Shown here: in pieces, positions 14,508 to 23,588 of the stretch | How the letters are laid out: each line of letters begins with the position of its first letter | Position numbering within the stretch: the stretch's first letter is position 1 | Assembly (NCBI GenBank): GCA_944375905.1 | Contig: CALWAS010000014.1 | Location: 1-42,665, forward strand | Reading direction: 5' to 3' | From: an uncultured Bacilli bacterium | GTDB taxonomy: Bacteria > Bacillota_I > Bacilli_A > RFN20 > CAG-826 | Length of the DNA stretch: 42,665 nt | Translations under genes and position numbers: made by a program | The notes under the pieces: model-generated | What the model was told of the DNA's origin: nothing | Database searches by the model: none | Seen by the model: the letters and a program-made list of their open reading frames with translations, nothing else

Positions 14508-16080
14508 GAAAAGCTTCCTTTCCAACCTCGATTTTTCCTGGCTTTCGAAGGTCGGCGAATCCTTTCTTTCGGTTGTCCCGATTCTCCTTGTCGTGACCAT
14601 CGTTTACCTCACGGGAATCGTTCCCTCCTTCCATCTTCCGGCCTTCGTCGTTTTCCTCGTTTCGGCCTTTTTCATCGGGCTCGGCCTGACTCTTTTCCAA
14701 ATCGGATGCGAGCGCTCGATGTCGAAGATCGGTTCCGTCATCGGCGAGACCCTTTTCAAGCAGAAGAAGCTTTGGATCATCGTGGTGATGACTTTCGTGC
14801 TTGGCTTCCTCATCACGGTAGCCGAACCCGATCTCTCGGTCATGGCCTCCCAAATCGGCTTCGACGAGGCGACCCTCATCTCGATGATTGGACTTGGGGT
14901 AGGGCTTTTCCTTGTCGTCGGCGTCCTTCGCATCATCTTCCAGAAGCCGCTCAATGTCATGTTCCTGGCTTTCTATGGCTTGGTCTTCGCCCTCGCTGGC
15001 ATCGTGGACCCTAAGTTCCTGCCGATTGCCTTCGATTCGGGAGGCGTCACGACCGGTCCGGTAACCGTGCCCTTCATACTTGCCTTCGGGGCCGGCCTCG
15101 CGAATAGCCGCAGCCATGGCGGAAAGTCGAGCGAGGATTCCTTCGGCCTCACGGCCCTCGCATCGGTTGGCCCGATAATCACGGTAATGGTGCTTTCGCT
15201 TTTCACCGATACATCGGCGATGGTCTATGTCTTCGAGCCGGCTACCTACATTCTTTCTCCCGATTTCGCCTCTTGCTGGAACGAGCTCCAGGGCCACTTG
15301 GTCGCCGACTTCCTTTCGCAGCTCGGGTCCGTAGCGCTGGCCATCGTTCCTGTTGCCGCCTTCTTCCTGGTTTACAACTTCCTTTTCACGAAGCTTTCGG
15401 CCAAACGCGTGGCCAAAATCCTTATCGGCCTTCTTTATGCCTATATTGGATTGGTCATCTTCATGACGACCGTTGAGCTTTCCTTCCTCCCGATTGCCCA
15501 GATGATCGGGAGCTCGCTTGGTTCAAACGGCGATCTCGTCTGGCTCGCCATCCTGCTCGGCGGCCTTTTCGGACTCTTCGGGGTCTTTGCGGAACCGGCC
15601 GTCCATGTCCTCGTCCATCAAATCGAATACGTTTCGGAAGGCACGATCAAATCGTACAAAGTCCTTGTCATCATGGCGCTGGCCATCGGCGGTGGCGTTG
15701 CCTTGGCAGCCTTGAGGGCCTACCTTGGCTTCTCGATTCTCTATTACACGATTCCGGGCTACATCGTGGCTTTGGCCCTTGCCTTCGTCGTGCCGCGCAT
15801 CTACACGTCCATGGCCTTCGATTCGGGCGGCGTTGCCTCGGGACCGATGGCCTCGACTTTCGTCATGCCGTTCGTCATCGGCTTCACGGTAGGGACGAGC
15901 GGGACCGACAAGGTGTTCGAAAATGCCTTTGGATGCGTCGCGATGATCGCAATGATGCCGCTCATTGTCATTCAGCTCATGGGGCTCTACGCTGTTCTCA
16001 AGCGCCGGGCCATCGATAGAAAGGTCCGCGAGCGCTTCATCGAGGCCGACGACTGCCAGATCATCGAGCTGGCAAGGTAA
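14479..16080 (+). CDS. DUF1538-family membrane transporter
   Basis: Polytopic membrane protein of 533 residues made of two homologous DUF1538 halves. Each half contains the same signature near its centre: FDSGGVTTGPVTVPF around residue 187 and FDSGGVASGPMASTF around 447. About a dozen hydrophobic segments are visible. DUF1538 proteins in other bacteria (UmpAB-type) have been reported as cation/proton antiporters; the substrate here is unknown. The ATG has AAGGAAGA just upstream and lies within the end of the RluA gene. The PII-like regulator follows at once (TAATG overlap), so control by a nucleotide- or metabolite-sensing PII protein is likely. Confidence 0.88.
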   Translation: MSATAARKNRKSFLSNLDFSWLSKVGESFLSVVPILLVVTIVYLTGIVPSFHLPAFVVFLVSAFFIGLGLTLFQIGCERSMSKIGSVIGETLFKQKKLWIIVVMTFVLGFLITVAEPDLSVMASQIGFDEATLISMIGLGVGLFLVVGVLRIIFQKPLNVMFLAFYGLVFALAGIVDPKFLPIAFDSGGVTTGPVTVPFILAFGAGLANSRSHGGKSSEDSFGLTALASVGPIITVMVLSLFTDTSAMVYVFEPATYILSPDFASCWNELQGHLVADFLSQLGSVALAIVPVAAFFLVYNFLFTKLSAKRVAKILIGLLYAYIGLVIFMTTVELSFLPIAQMIGSSLGSNGDLVWLAILLGGLFGLFGVFAEPAVHVLVHQIEYVSEGTIKSYKVLVIMALAIGGGVALAALRAYLGFSILYYTIPGYIVALALAFVVPRIYTSMAFDSGGVASGPMASTFVMPFVIGFTVGTSGTDKVFENAFGCVAMIAMMPLIVIQLMGLYAVLKRRAIDRKVRERFIEADDCQIIELAR

Positions 16081-16862
16081 TGCATATGGCAAAGAAAAAG
16101 GAAAAGAAAGAGGAAAGGGCAAACGCCTTCGGGGAATCCCACGCCTTGGCTCCCCTTCTTTTCGTGGCGGTAATAGTTAACGACGGGCAGGCCTCGAGCA
16201 TCGGCAAGATGATTCTTCAATCGGGGGCAAGTCTCTTCGCATCGATGCATGGCAAGGGAACGGCCTCGAGCGATTTCTATGAGGTCTTCGGCTTCGGCAA
16301 CCAAGACAAGCGGGCTTTCTTTGCCCCGATGAAAGAAGCCGATTATAAAAAGCTCAAGGAAATGCTCGCGAAGCGATTTGCGGTTTCCAACTATGCCAAG
16401 GGAATCGCCTTCGCGACACGAATCGACAGCTTCGTCGGCGTAAGCGCCTATCGCTTCGTTTCCGACATGCGTTATCTCACTGCGAAAAGGGAGGATGAAG
16501 TCATGGAAAAGGAAAAAACGGGAAGCGGACACGTCTGCGTGTGCGCCATTGTCAACGACGGGTATACCGACATCGTGATGGAAGCGGCCAAGAAGGCCGG
16601 GGCCCGAGGCGGCACGATCCTTACGGCCCACGGAACCGGCAACAAGGAAATGGAGCGCTTCTTCGGCATCGCGATTACCCCGGAAAAGGAAATGGTCATC
16701 GTCCTCGTCAAAGAAGAGATCAAAAACGCGGTGATGGAAGCGATATATCGGGATGCCGGGATATCGACCAAGGGCCAGGGAATCATTTTCTCGATGCCGA
16801 TCGAAGACGCGTTGGGGCTCAGCGGAGAAGAGGGAGCAAACGAGGCGCAAAATGGAAAATGA
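16080..16862 (+). CDS. tandem PII-like regulatory protein
   Basis: A 260-residue protein with two PII-like (ferredoxin-fold) units in one chain. Unit one (about 27-120) runs from LLFVAVIVNDGQA through HGKGT to FATRIDSFVG; unit two (about 148-245) runs from HVCVCAIVNDGYTD through HGTGN to GIIFSMPI. The repeated IVNDG and HGxG elements show internal duplication. A lysine- and glutamate-rich head and tail flank them. PII-family proteins trimerise and control transporters or enzymes in response to nucleotides; a tandem chain would need a different assembly. It overlaps the DUF1538 gene by one base and the next gene by 11 bases, so its partner is probably the DUF1538 transporter. Confidence 0.8.
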   Translation: MHMAKKKEKKEERANAFGESHALAPLLFVAVIVNDGQASSIGKMILQSGASLFASMHGKGTASSDFYEVFGFGNQDKRAFFAPMKEADYKKLKEMLAKRFAVSNYAKGIAFATRIDSFVGVSAYRFVSDMRYLTAKREDEVMEKEKTGSGHVCVCAIVNDGYTDIVMEAAKKAGARGGTILTAHGTGNKEMERFFGIAITPEKEMVIVLVKEEIKNAVMEAIYRDAGISTKGQGIIFSMPIEDALGLSGEEGANEAQNGK

Positions 16863-19800
16863 AGAAACGGTAAAGCTTAGCGAGCTATCTTCGCAAAAGA
16901 GATCTTTCAAGGCGTTTTTGCGGGCGAAATGCCCTTATCTTTTCGATCCGAGATCGACATTCTACTTTGCCATCGGATTGGCCCTCATCGGATTCCTTTG
17001 GATGGCCTACTCCCTTGTCTACAATTCGTTTACGCAGCTTTATGGCTGGGATTACTCGAGCCAGTTCGTAACCATGGCGTATGGCTTTCATGACACCTGG
17101 CAGAATTTCTTCAAGACCGGCTATTTCGAGCTTTATTCGACCAACACCTACATTGGCGTCGATCAAATCGGGGCAAACGCCTATTATGGCCTTTTCGACC
17201 CGTTCCTTCTTTTCGCCTACATCGTGACGCCTCGAAGTTGGATTCCCCAGATGTTTGCCATTCTCACGGTGGCCAAGGGCGTGGTCGGCGGACTATCGAT
17301 GAGATGGTATTGCCGCTATCTCGGGATGAAAGAGGCTTCCTCTAGGGTTGCCGGGCTCGCCTTCGCCTTCAACGGCTACATCAATTTCATGGTCGGTTTC
17401 CCATCGACCGTGTCGGCTGCCGTTCTCATTCCCCTCGTGCTTCTAGGCATCGAGAAGGTACTCAAGGAAAGAAGGCCCTATCTTTTGGCCATCTCCCTTT
17501 TCCTCATGGGAATGACCAGCTTCTTCTTCCTTGTCGTCATTTGCATCTTCGGCGCTTTTTACGCGATGGTACGCTTCTTCATGACTTTCAATGATCGGGA
17601 CCGCCTCTCCGAGCATTTCTCGACGATCGGTCTTGGCGTCCTCGGCTTTGCCGCCGGCATCATGCTCGGAAGCTGGGTTCTTTTTCCCTCGCTAAGGGAA
17701 AGCGTTCTATCGGGAAGGACCACCTCTATCGGGGCCCTCTACCTCGATGAGCTTCTTTCATCGATCAAGAATTTCGACGTCGGATCTTTCTTTGCGTCGA
17801 TGTTCCAAATGGTCGGGAACCATCCCATCAGGGAAATGCAGGGCATAACTTCCTTCCTTTTCCCGACATGCAACTACCTTTGGCTTCCGCTTGCTCGCCC
17901 GACGAATGGGCAAAGCTACGATGCCTGGACGGCTTCCCTTTTCTCCTATACCCCGATCGTCATCCTTTTCTTCATTGCCCTCGTTTCGGCGATCAGGCGA
18001 AAGAAAATAGGCGAATTGCTGCTCTTCGCCCTTTTCTCCTACCTCGTCTTCACCAACTTTGCCTACTATGCCTTCTATGCTTTCGCCGGGGACGGCTACG
18101 GCCGCTGGTACATCGCCCTCGTGCCGATAATCATCTACTACGGGGCTCGAGAGTTGGATCGGATAAGGGAAGAGCCGCATTGGGTCGTCGCGACGGGATG
18201 CGTCGTTACTCTGGCCCTTTCAGTCCTCGTGTGGTGCCTTTACGCGCTCTATTTCAACGGAATGTACTTCGAGATTCCGGAAGGAGAGAAAGTGACCTAT
18301 TGGGTCTATCGATATGCATACCCAGGATACGGGGAAAGGGATGGCATCATCCATAGCCTTTCCTGGATGGTTTACTACCAGTTCTTCCTTTACGGGACGG
18401 GCAGCGTCCTCTTCTTGCTATTTAGAAACCGCAAGTGGCTAAGCAAGGCCCTCATGGGGATGATCGCCGTGGAAACGATCGTTTCCGGCAACTGCTCTTT
18501 CATTTACGGGTCTTCGTGGTCTTACGAGCGCAATTACAATGGCGGTGCCGCATTTGCCAATGCCATGACCGAGCGGATGGAAAAGCTCGACGAGATCGGC
18601 GACGGGTACTATTACCGCGTCAACATCGAGGGGCTTCCCGACAAGAACTCCCAGATTGCCTTCGGGGTCAACGGCACGAGCCATTTCGACTCCCTTTTCA
18701 ACTATGAGACGGCGGCGCTCAATTCCTATTCGCGCCTCGATACGGGCGGCTGGAGCGCCTTCTACAACAACAAGCGAATCGGCCTCGACACGGCCTTCGG
18801 GCTTCGCTACTACGCCGTCAAGTCGGAAGGCTACGGCGGCGGATACGATTTTGCCGCCCCCAACATTCCGTTCGATTCCTCCCTCGTCTATGAAGACGAC
18901 GCCTATCAGATTTACGAAAGCGGCCTCTCCGACGATCTATACCTATCGTGGATGAGCGGTGCCCTCTACAAGGAAAACGCCAATCCCGGCACGAGCGGGA
19001 CCTCGATTCACAACTGCGATTTCTACCATTCGAGCTACGGCTCCGGCAATAGCACCAATGAGGAAATCATGCGGAACGAGGAAGTCTACCTCACCGGTTC
19101 CATCATAAAAGACGAAGACGTCGAACGGGCCGAAAAGCTGGGACTCGCTTTCGAAAGCGCGCCTTCCTACGACGATACGGTCATGGGCCGGCTCGGCAAG
19201 GCCTTTTCGTATACCGGCCTTCAGAAGACCGTTTACAAGACGGTTGGCGGATATTCCTATTACGGAACAGTCGACGGCAAGAGCTATGGCCCGAGCGATT
19301 TCCTGAACCCGGAATACGAGTCGGTTCTCGTTTCGGAGAAGCGTTCATATAACCTCAACGAGCAAGTTCAGAGCGACTACGAAAAAATCGTACTCACTCC
19401 AAGAAGCGGGGAGTTCTTTAACGATGACAAGCTCGGCGCCTATTTCGCCCTCTACATCAACGAGTCGGCCGCATCGGGCATGGGAAACGTCCGCGTCTAT
19501 ATGATCGGCGACCGCTATGACGAGGACGGGAATCTCGTTAAGGCTTACGATCTCCTTTCCTACGAGTACAAGACCATTGCCGACTACAATTCGATGAAAG
19601 TCAACTCGAACGGCTCGCTCTTCGGCTTCTATCCGGAAGGCAAGGTCCGGGCCATCGTCTTCCTTGGCAAGCCTTCCGAGCGGGCCAAGTATCTCCTCTC
19701 CTCGACCTTCTACGCCTACATGCTCGAAAGAAGCGACGTCGAAAGCATGCTCGGCCTTGCCGGAACCTCGAAGCTTGAGAACGTCGTGTACACGACCGAT

Positions 19801-20121
19801 CGTTTCGACGGCGACCTTGAGGCCGATCGGGACGGAATCATGAACACCGTCCTTGCTTACGATGCCGGCTGGCACGTTTATCTCCAAGGCGAGGAAGAGA
19901 CGCTCGAAGCCGAGACGTTCAACGTGAACGGCGGCTTCCTCGGATACTTCGTTCCGAAAGGCAACTGGCACGTCGTCATTTCCTATCAAACGCCCTATCT
20001 CGAACTCGCGAGCGTTTTCTACAGCGTTGGCTTCTTCTCGCTCGTCGCCGTTTTCCTCGGCAAAACGTATCTATCCTATCGAAAAATTAAAAAAGGACGG
20101 GAAGGACAAGCCTCCGCTTGA
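16852..20121 (+). CDS. YfhO-family membrane protein (GT-C-like)
   Basis: Large membrane protein of 1089 residues. A cytoplasmic head (1-36) is followed by about a dozen membrane segments across residues 37-580 with the YfhO-like GWDYSSQF and FAFNGYINFMVGFP elements, then a long extracytoplasmic domain (about 590-1060) and a final membrane segment near 1060-1080 with a basic tail. YfhO proteins resemble GT-C lipid-linked glycosyltransferases and are linked to polymer or lipid glycosylation in Firmicutes; the donor and acceptor here are unknown. I set the start at ATG 16852, because the open frame upstream only shadows the PII gene. GAGG lies 8 bases before it. Confidence 0.82.
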   Translation: MENEETVKLSELSSQKRSFKAFLRAKCPYLFDPRSTFYFAIGLALIGFLWMAYSLVYNSFTQLYGWDYSSQFVTMAYGFHDTWQNFFKTGYFELYSTNTYIGVDQIGANAYYGLFDPFLLFAYIVTPRSWIPQMFAILTVAKGVVGGLSMRWYCRYLGMKEASSRVAGLAFAFNGYINFMVGFPSTVSAAVLIPLVLLGIEKVLKERRPYLLAISLFLMGMTSFFFLVVICIFGAFYAMVRFFMTFNDRDRLSEHFSTIGLGVLGFAAGIMLGSWVLFPSLRESVLSGRTTSIGALYLDELLSSIKNFDVGSFFASMFQMVGNHPIREMQGITSFLFPTCNYLWLPLARPTNGQSYDAWTASLFSYTPIVILFFIALVSAIRRKKIGELLLFALFSYLVFTNFAYYAFYAFAGDGYGRWYIALVPIIIYYGARELDRIREEPHWVVATGCVVTLALSVLVWCLYALYFNGMYFEIPEGEKVTYWVYRYAYPGYGERDGIIHSLSWMVYYQFFLYGTGSVLFLLFRNRKWLSKALMGMIAVETIVSGNCSFIYGSSWSYERNYNGGAAFANAMTERMEKLDEIGDGYYYRVNIEGLPDKNSQIAFGVNGTSHFDSLFNYETAALNSYSRLDTGGWSAFYNNKRIGLDTAFGLRYYAVKSEGYGGGYDFAAPNIPFDSSLVYEDDAYQIYESGLSDDLYLSWMSGALYKENANPGTSGTSIHNCDFYHSSYGSGNSTNEEIMRNEEVYLTGSIIKDEDVERAEKLGLAFESAPSYDDTVMGRLGKAFSYTGLQKTVYKTVGGYSYYGTVDGKSYGPSDFLNPEYESVLVSEKRSYNLNEQVQSDYEKIVLTPRSGEFFNDDKLGAYFALYINESAASGMGNVRVYMIGDRYDEDGNLVKAYDLLSYEYKTIADYNSMKVNSNGSLFGFYPEGKVRAIVFLGKPSERAKYLLSSTFYAYMLERSDVESMLGLAGTSKLENVVYTTDRFDGDLEADRDGIMNTVLAYDAGWHVYLQGEEETLEAETFNVNGGFLGYFVPKGNWHVVISYQTPYLELASVFYSVGFFSLVAVFLGKTYLSYRKIKKGREGQASA

Positions 20122-20140
20122 AAAAGGGGAGGCTAGTTTT
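20109..20140 (+). terminator. terminator after the YfhO gene
   Basis: AGCCTCC (20109-20115) pairs with GGAGGCT (20128-20134) around a 12-base loop, followed by AGTTTT. It spans the YfhO stop and the end of the convergent rsmI gene. Confidence 0.6.
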
Positions 20141-20987
20141 CCCGGGCCCTGAGATAGGCTGAGTAGGCTTCTTTCCTGGCGACGCCGAGTTCATCTACGG
20201 CTTTCTTGACGGCGGCCTTTCCGAGTTCGAGGTTGTCCCTCATGAAGGCGTCGAGGTCGATTTCGCGTTTCTTGCCATCATTTGGGTTTCCGGCTACGAC
20301 GAAGGCTATCTCCCCGCGGATTTCCCCTTCCTCGAGGAGAAGGAAATCCCCGACGGTCCCGTGGATCGTCTCTTCGTGAAGCTTGCTTATTTCCCGGCTC
20401 AGGGATATTTCCCTATCGGGTCCTACTTGCTCGGCAATGTCTTGCATCGTTTTCAGAACGCGGTTGGCGGCTTCGTAGACGATTGTCGCCTCTTTACGGT
20501 CCTTCATGGCGGCAATCGATGATGCCCTTTCCTTTCCCTTGAGCGGGAGGAAACCCTGGAAATAGAAGCGGGGACTCTCAATCCCGGAAAGGCAATAGGC
20601 CGATAGGGCTGCCGAAGTGGCCGGGACGATGCTTACCGCGACGTCGTTCACGATGGCTTCTCTTACGAGGGCGAGACCCGGATCGCTAAGGCAGGGATGA
20701 CCGGCATCGGACATATAGGAGATGACTCCGCCTTCCTGAAGGAGCCTCGCGATGGCTTTCGGCGCTTCTTCCCGCTCGTTCTGGCTTCTGATCGAATATA
20801 GTTTCTTCCCCTTGATCGAGAGGTGGGAGAGGAGCTTGGCCGCGTTTCTCGTGTCTTCCGAATATATGGCCGTCGACGAGGAAAGCACCTCCCTCGTCCT
20901 CTCGGGGATGTCGGAAAGATTGCCGAGGGGAGTCACCACGAGATAGAGAAGCGGCTTCCCCGAGAACGACGGCAGGCGCTTAAGCAC
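20133..20987 (-). CDS. rsmI: 16S rRNA cytidine-1402 2'-O-methyltransferase
   Basis: Methylates the ribose of C1402 in 16S rRNA using S-adenosylmethionine. The 284-residue protein shows the family run LYLVVTPLGNLSDIPERTRE near the N-terminus, YSEDTRN, SDAGHPCLSDPG, and VPATSAALSAYCLSG. The frame is open further upstream, but GTG 20987 gives the normal length and N-terminus, is preceded by AAGGGAAGGG, and overlaps the ricT stop by 8 bases. It is the last gene of the replication/repair operon, as in other Firmicutes. Confidence 0.93.
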   Translation of the reverse strand: MLKRLPSFSGKPLLYLVVTPLGNLSDIPERTREVLSSSTAIYSEDTRNAAKLLSHLSIKGKKLYSIRSQNEREEAPKAIARLLQEGGVISYMSDAGHPCLSDPGLALVREAIVNDVAVSIVPATSAALSAYCLSGIESPRFYFQGFLPLKGKERASSIAAMKDRKEATIVYEAANRVLKTMQDIAEQVGPDREISLSREISKLHEETIHGTVGDFLLLEEGEIRGEIAFVVAGNPNDGKKREIDLDAFMRDNLELGKAAVKKAVDELGVARKEAYSAYLRAREN

Positions 20988-21987
20988 GGCCCTTCCCTTC
21001 TTTTGCCTCGCGCGAGAAGCGGGCGTTTCCCTTCGATGGGCGCCTCGCCTGATTTTCCTTTTGGGCGGGGCGTTCTGGCGAATCGTGGGCACGGGACCCG
21101 TTGGTTGCCCTCGGCCCGGCCGAACCGCCGGAGGCGGGCTTGGCCTCGGCTTTTCTTTCGTAGCCGCGGATGGCGCTTCGGGAAATCTTTTCGTATTCTT
21201 CGAGGCTGACGTTCTTGATTTCCGTTGGGCAAACCAGCTTCACAGTGCGCGAAAGGACGTTGAAGCCGTCGACTTTGTAGGAAGTCCCGTCAATGCTCAC
21301 CATGGTTCCTATGCGCGGGAAATCCTTTTTGGCTTCGGTGTAGAGCCCGTCCTCATAGGCCAAGCAGCAAATCAATTTGCCGCAATGCCCGGAAAGTTTG
21401 GGGATGTTGATGGTTAGCATCTGATTCTTCGCGAGGGCGAGCCCGATTCCCCCGAACTGCTGCAAGAAAGTCGAGCAGCAAAGGGGAAGGCCGCAAACGC
21501 CAACGCCGCCGATCATCTTGGCCCGATCGCGACTCGCGACTTGGTGCAACTCGATTCGACAATCTAGTTCTTTGGCCAGCACTTTGACCAATTCCCGGAA
21601 ATCGACGCGGGTTTCGCTGGCGAAATTGATGGTGCATTTTCCGCCATCGAGATCGAAATGAGCACTCATCGGCCGCATGGGAAGGCCAAGCTCCTTGATG
21701 TGTTTTTCGGCTACGTAGAGGGCGGCCTTTTCGCCGTCGCGATTGAGCTTCTCGGCTTCGTAATCGTCTTCCGTCGGCCGCCTTATGATCGGCTTTAGGG
21801 GAATCTCGCTCGAGTAGGATGCGAGCTTAACCGGCAAAGAAGCGACTTTCGCCATTCCCCGGCCTTCGCTCGTTTCCACGATGACGTCGTCTCCGGGCTT
21901 CAAATCGGCCATTGAGGTCGAGAAGAAGTACTTCTTGTTCGTTCCGGGAAGGAGAACGGCTACGTAATGGGTAAGGGCATCAAGCAT
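20980..21987 (-). CDS. ricT: PSP1-domain protein RicT (YaaT)
   Basis: Cytoplasmic 335-residue protein of the RicT/YaaT family. In Bacillus it forms the RicAFT iron-sulfur complex that affects RNase Y-dependent mRNA maturation. The PSP1 core carries the conserved cysteine clusters GVCGLPLCC and GHCGKLICCLAYE. A basic, low-complexity C-terminal tail (about 275-335) is longer than usual. Its partners RicA and RicF are not in the window. ATG 21987 lies 3 bases after the holB stop with a GAGGA upstream. Confidence 0.92.
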   Translation of the reverse strand: MLDALTHYVAVLLPGTNKKYFFSTSMADLKPGDDVIVETSEGRGMAKVASLPVKLASYSSEIPLKPIIRRPTEDDYEAEKLNRDGEKAALYVAEKHIKELGLPMRPMSAHFDLDGGKCTINFASETRVDFRELVKVLAKELDCRIELHQVASRDRAKMIGGVGVCGLPLCCSTFLQQFGGIGLALAKNQMLTINIPKLSGHCGKLICCLAYEDGLYTEAKKDFPRIGTMVSIDGTSYKVDGFNVLSRTVKLVCPTEIKNVSLEEYEKISRSAIRGYERKAEAKPASGGSAGPRATNGSRAHDSPERPAQKENQARRPSKGNARFSREAKEGKGRA

Positions 21988-21990
21988 GGA

Positions 21991-22968
21991 TCAATCCTCG
22001 TAAACGGCGCGGGCAAGGCAAGAAAGGACAAGGGCCGGGGCCATGTTCAGATCTAGTTCGCTCCGGGCTTCCAAGGCTTTCTGAAGGGAAGCGGAAAGAT
22101 GATTTCTCTCCCTTCCGATCGCGTCGATCATTGTAGCATAGGCGCTAAGGCGGGGCGCGACGCCCTCCTTCGCTAGCAGGGCATCCCTCAATAGCGAGGA
22201 GAGAACGAGGAGCAGGGCGCGCGCGTCTTCTTTCTTCGCGAAGGCCGGGACGACGATTTTCTCAAAGCGGTAAAGCCCCTCGTCTTTTTCCCTGGCAAAA
22301 TCGCCCATCGCCTCTTCGTAAAGCTTCTTGCGTTCGGGCCAAGCCTCGCTTTCGGCTTCCTCTTTGACTAGTTCGCCGCTATTGATGGAGAGGGCAAGCA
22401 GGCAGGCGTCCTTCGCTTCGACTCCGAGGCTAACCGCTTCGTGGACGACTTCCTCGTAGGGGGCCTTGATGAAACGGATGGTTTCGCTTCTCGAGACGAT
22501 GGTCGGAAGGACGCGTCCGACGTTTTCGCTCGTAAGGATCGCGTAGCACCCGCTCGGCGGTTCCTCGAGGAACTTAAGGAGACTATTGACTGCCTCGGGC
22601 GTCATGTTCTCGACGAGATGTATGACGTAGACCATCACGCCGCGGGCCTCGACTGGAGTGCGGGAGAAATCGCCGAGGACGGCTTGCACGTCTTCTTTCT
22701 TGATGCTTGAAACGGAACCGTCGAGAAAAAGGAAATCGGCATAGTTGCCCTTCCTTATCCTTTCGCAGTTGCGGCACGACTCGTCGGCGAGGGGAGATGG
22801 ATGCTCGCAAACGAGGCTCTCGGCGATGAAGTAGGCGGCTTCCTTGAGCGGAAGTCCCGGTTCCCCGGCCAAGAGGAAGGCGTGGGGGACCCTTCCGCCG
22901 GAAAAGGCCCCGGAAAGGACTTTCAGGGCAATCGGCTCGTTCTTCGAAAGATAATCGATGAATCTCAT
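21991..22968 (-). CDS. holB: DNA polymerase III delta' subunit
   Basis: Clamp-loader subunit of 325 residues. The N-terminal RecA/AAA-like domain has a degenerate P-loop (AGEPGLPLKEAA, no catalytic lysine), as expected for delta', and a cysteine cluster with CRNCERI. The sensor region includes NSLLKFLEEPPSG and TIVSRSETI, closely parallel to the DnaX sequence encoded upstream. The C-terminal collar domain is helical. It overlaps tmk by ATGA. Together with DnaX from the same operon it would load the sliding clamp. Confidence 0.92.
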   Translation of the reverse strand: MRFIDYLSKNEPIALKVLSGAFSGGRVPHAFLLAGEPGLPLKEAAYFIAESLVCEHPSPLADESCRNCERIRKGNYADFLFLDGSVSSIKKEDVQAVLGDFSRTPVEARGVMVYVIHLVENMTPEAVNSLLKFLEEPPSGCYAILTSENVGRVLPTIVSRSETIRFIKAPYEEVVHEAVSLGVEAKDACLLALSINSGELVKEEAESEAWPERKKLYEEAMGDFAREKDEGLYRFEKIVVPAFAKKEDARALLLVLSSLLRDALLAKEGVAPRLSAYATMIDAIGRERNHLSASLQKALEARSELDLNMAPALVLSCLARAVYED

Positions 22969-23588
22969 CGCCAGTTCAAACGCTTCTCCACGTGTCCCCA
23001 GACATCCTCAATGACTTCGTCGAGATGCCTCGAAGCATCGATGCGAACCATGCGGTGGGGGTTTTCCTTTAGCAGTTTCTCGAAGCCTTCCCTTACCTTT
23101 CGATGGAAGGAAAGCTTTTCGAGGTCGAGGCGGTTGACCTCCCTATCGGGATTTGCCTCGATGCGCTCGATCCCGGTTTCGGGTTCAAGGTCGAAAAAGA
23201 GGGTTAGGTCGGGCTCGAGGCCCTCAGTCGCGAAAAGATTCATGTTGAAGACGGAAGCCATCCCGAGTCCGCGGGCGTTTCCCTGATAGGCGAGCGAGGA
23301 ATCGAGGTAGCGGTCGGATATGACGACTTTCCCTTCCTTCAAGGCAGGGATGATTTTCTGAACGACGTGCTGGCGCCGACTCGCGGCGTAAAGCAAGGCT
23401 TCGGTCCTCGGGTCCATGTCCGTGTTCCGCTTGTCGAGGATGACGTTCCTGATCTCCTCGCTGATCGGGGTTCCTCCCGGTTCGCGGGTCAAAACGACTT
23501 CCCGTCCTCTTTCCTCGATGCGCCGGGCAATTTCCCTTATGACCGTGCTCTTTCCCGATCCTTCCCCGCCTTCGAAAGTTATGAACAT
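22965..23588 (-). CDS. tmk: thymidylate kinase
   Basis: Phosphorylates dTMP to dTDP with ATP. The 207-residue protein begins with the P-loop GGEGSGKST (7-15), followed by TREPGGTPISEEIR (substrate/LID region), the DR motif in SDRYLDSSLAYQG, and a TLFFDLEPETGIERI stretch. Length is normal. Its ATG shares a base with the recR stop (TGATG) and holB starts at its own stop. Placement between recR and holB is the common Firmicutes order. Confidence 0.95.
   Translation of the reverse strand: MFITFEGGEGSGKSTVIREIARRIEERGREVVLTREPGGTPISEEIRNVILDKRNTDMDPRTEALLYAASRRQHVVQKIIPALKEGKVVISDRYLDSSLAYQGNARGLGMASVFNMNLFATEGLEPDLTLFFDLEPETGIERIEANPDREVNRLDLEKLSFHRKVREGFEKLLKENPHRMVRIDASRHLDEVIEDVWGHVEKRLNWR

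Noticed and set aside
14482-15297. 271-codon antisense frame inside the DUF1538 gene
   Set aside because: It is the reverse shadow of a hydrophobic gene with strong codon bias; its product is an implausible His/Asp/Glu-rich chain.
16753-16851. N-terminal extension of the YfhO frame
   Set aside because: It is a shadow of the PII-like gene; the sequence is Arg/Ser-rich and unlike a membrane protein head. ATG 16852 has a ribosome site.
20988-21092. N-terminal extension of rsmI
   Set aside because: It overlaps the ricT tail and is very basic; GTG 20987 gives the family N-terminus.
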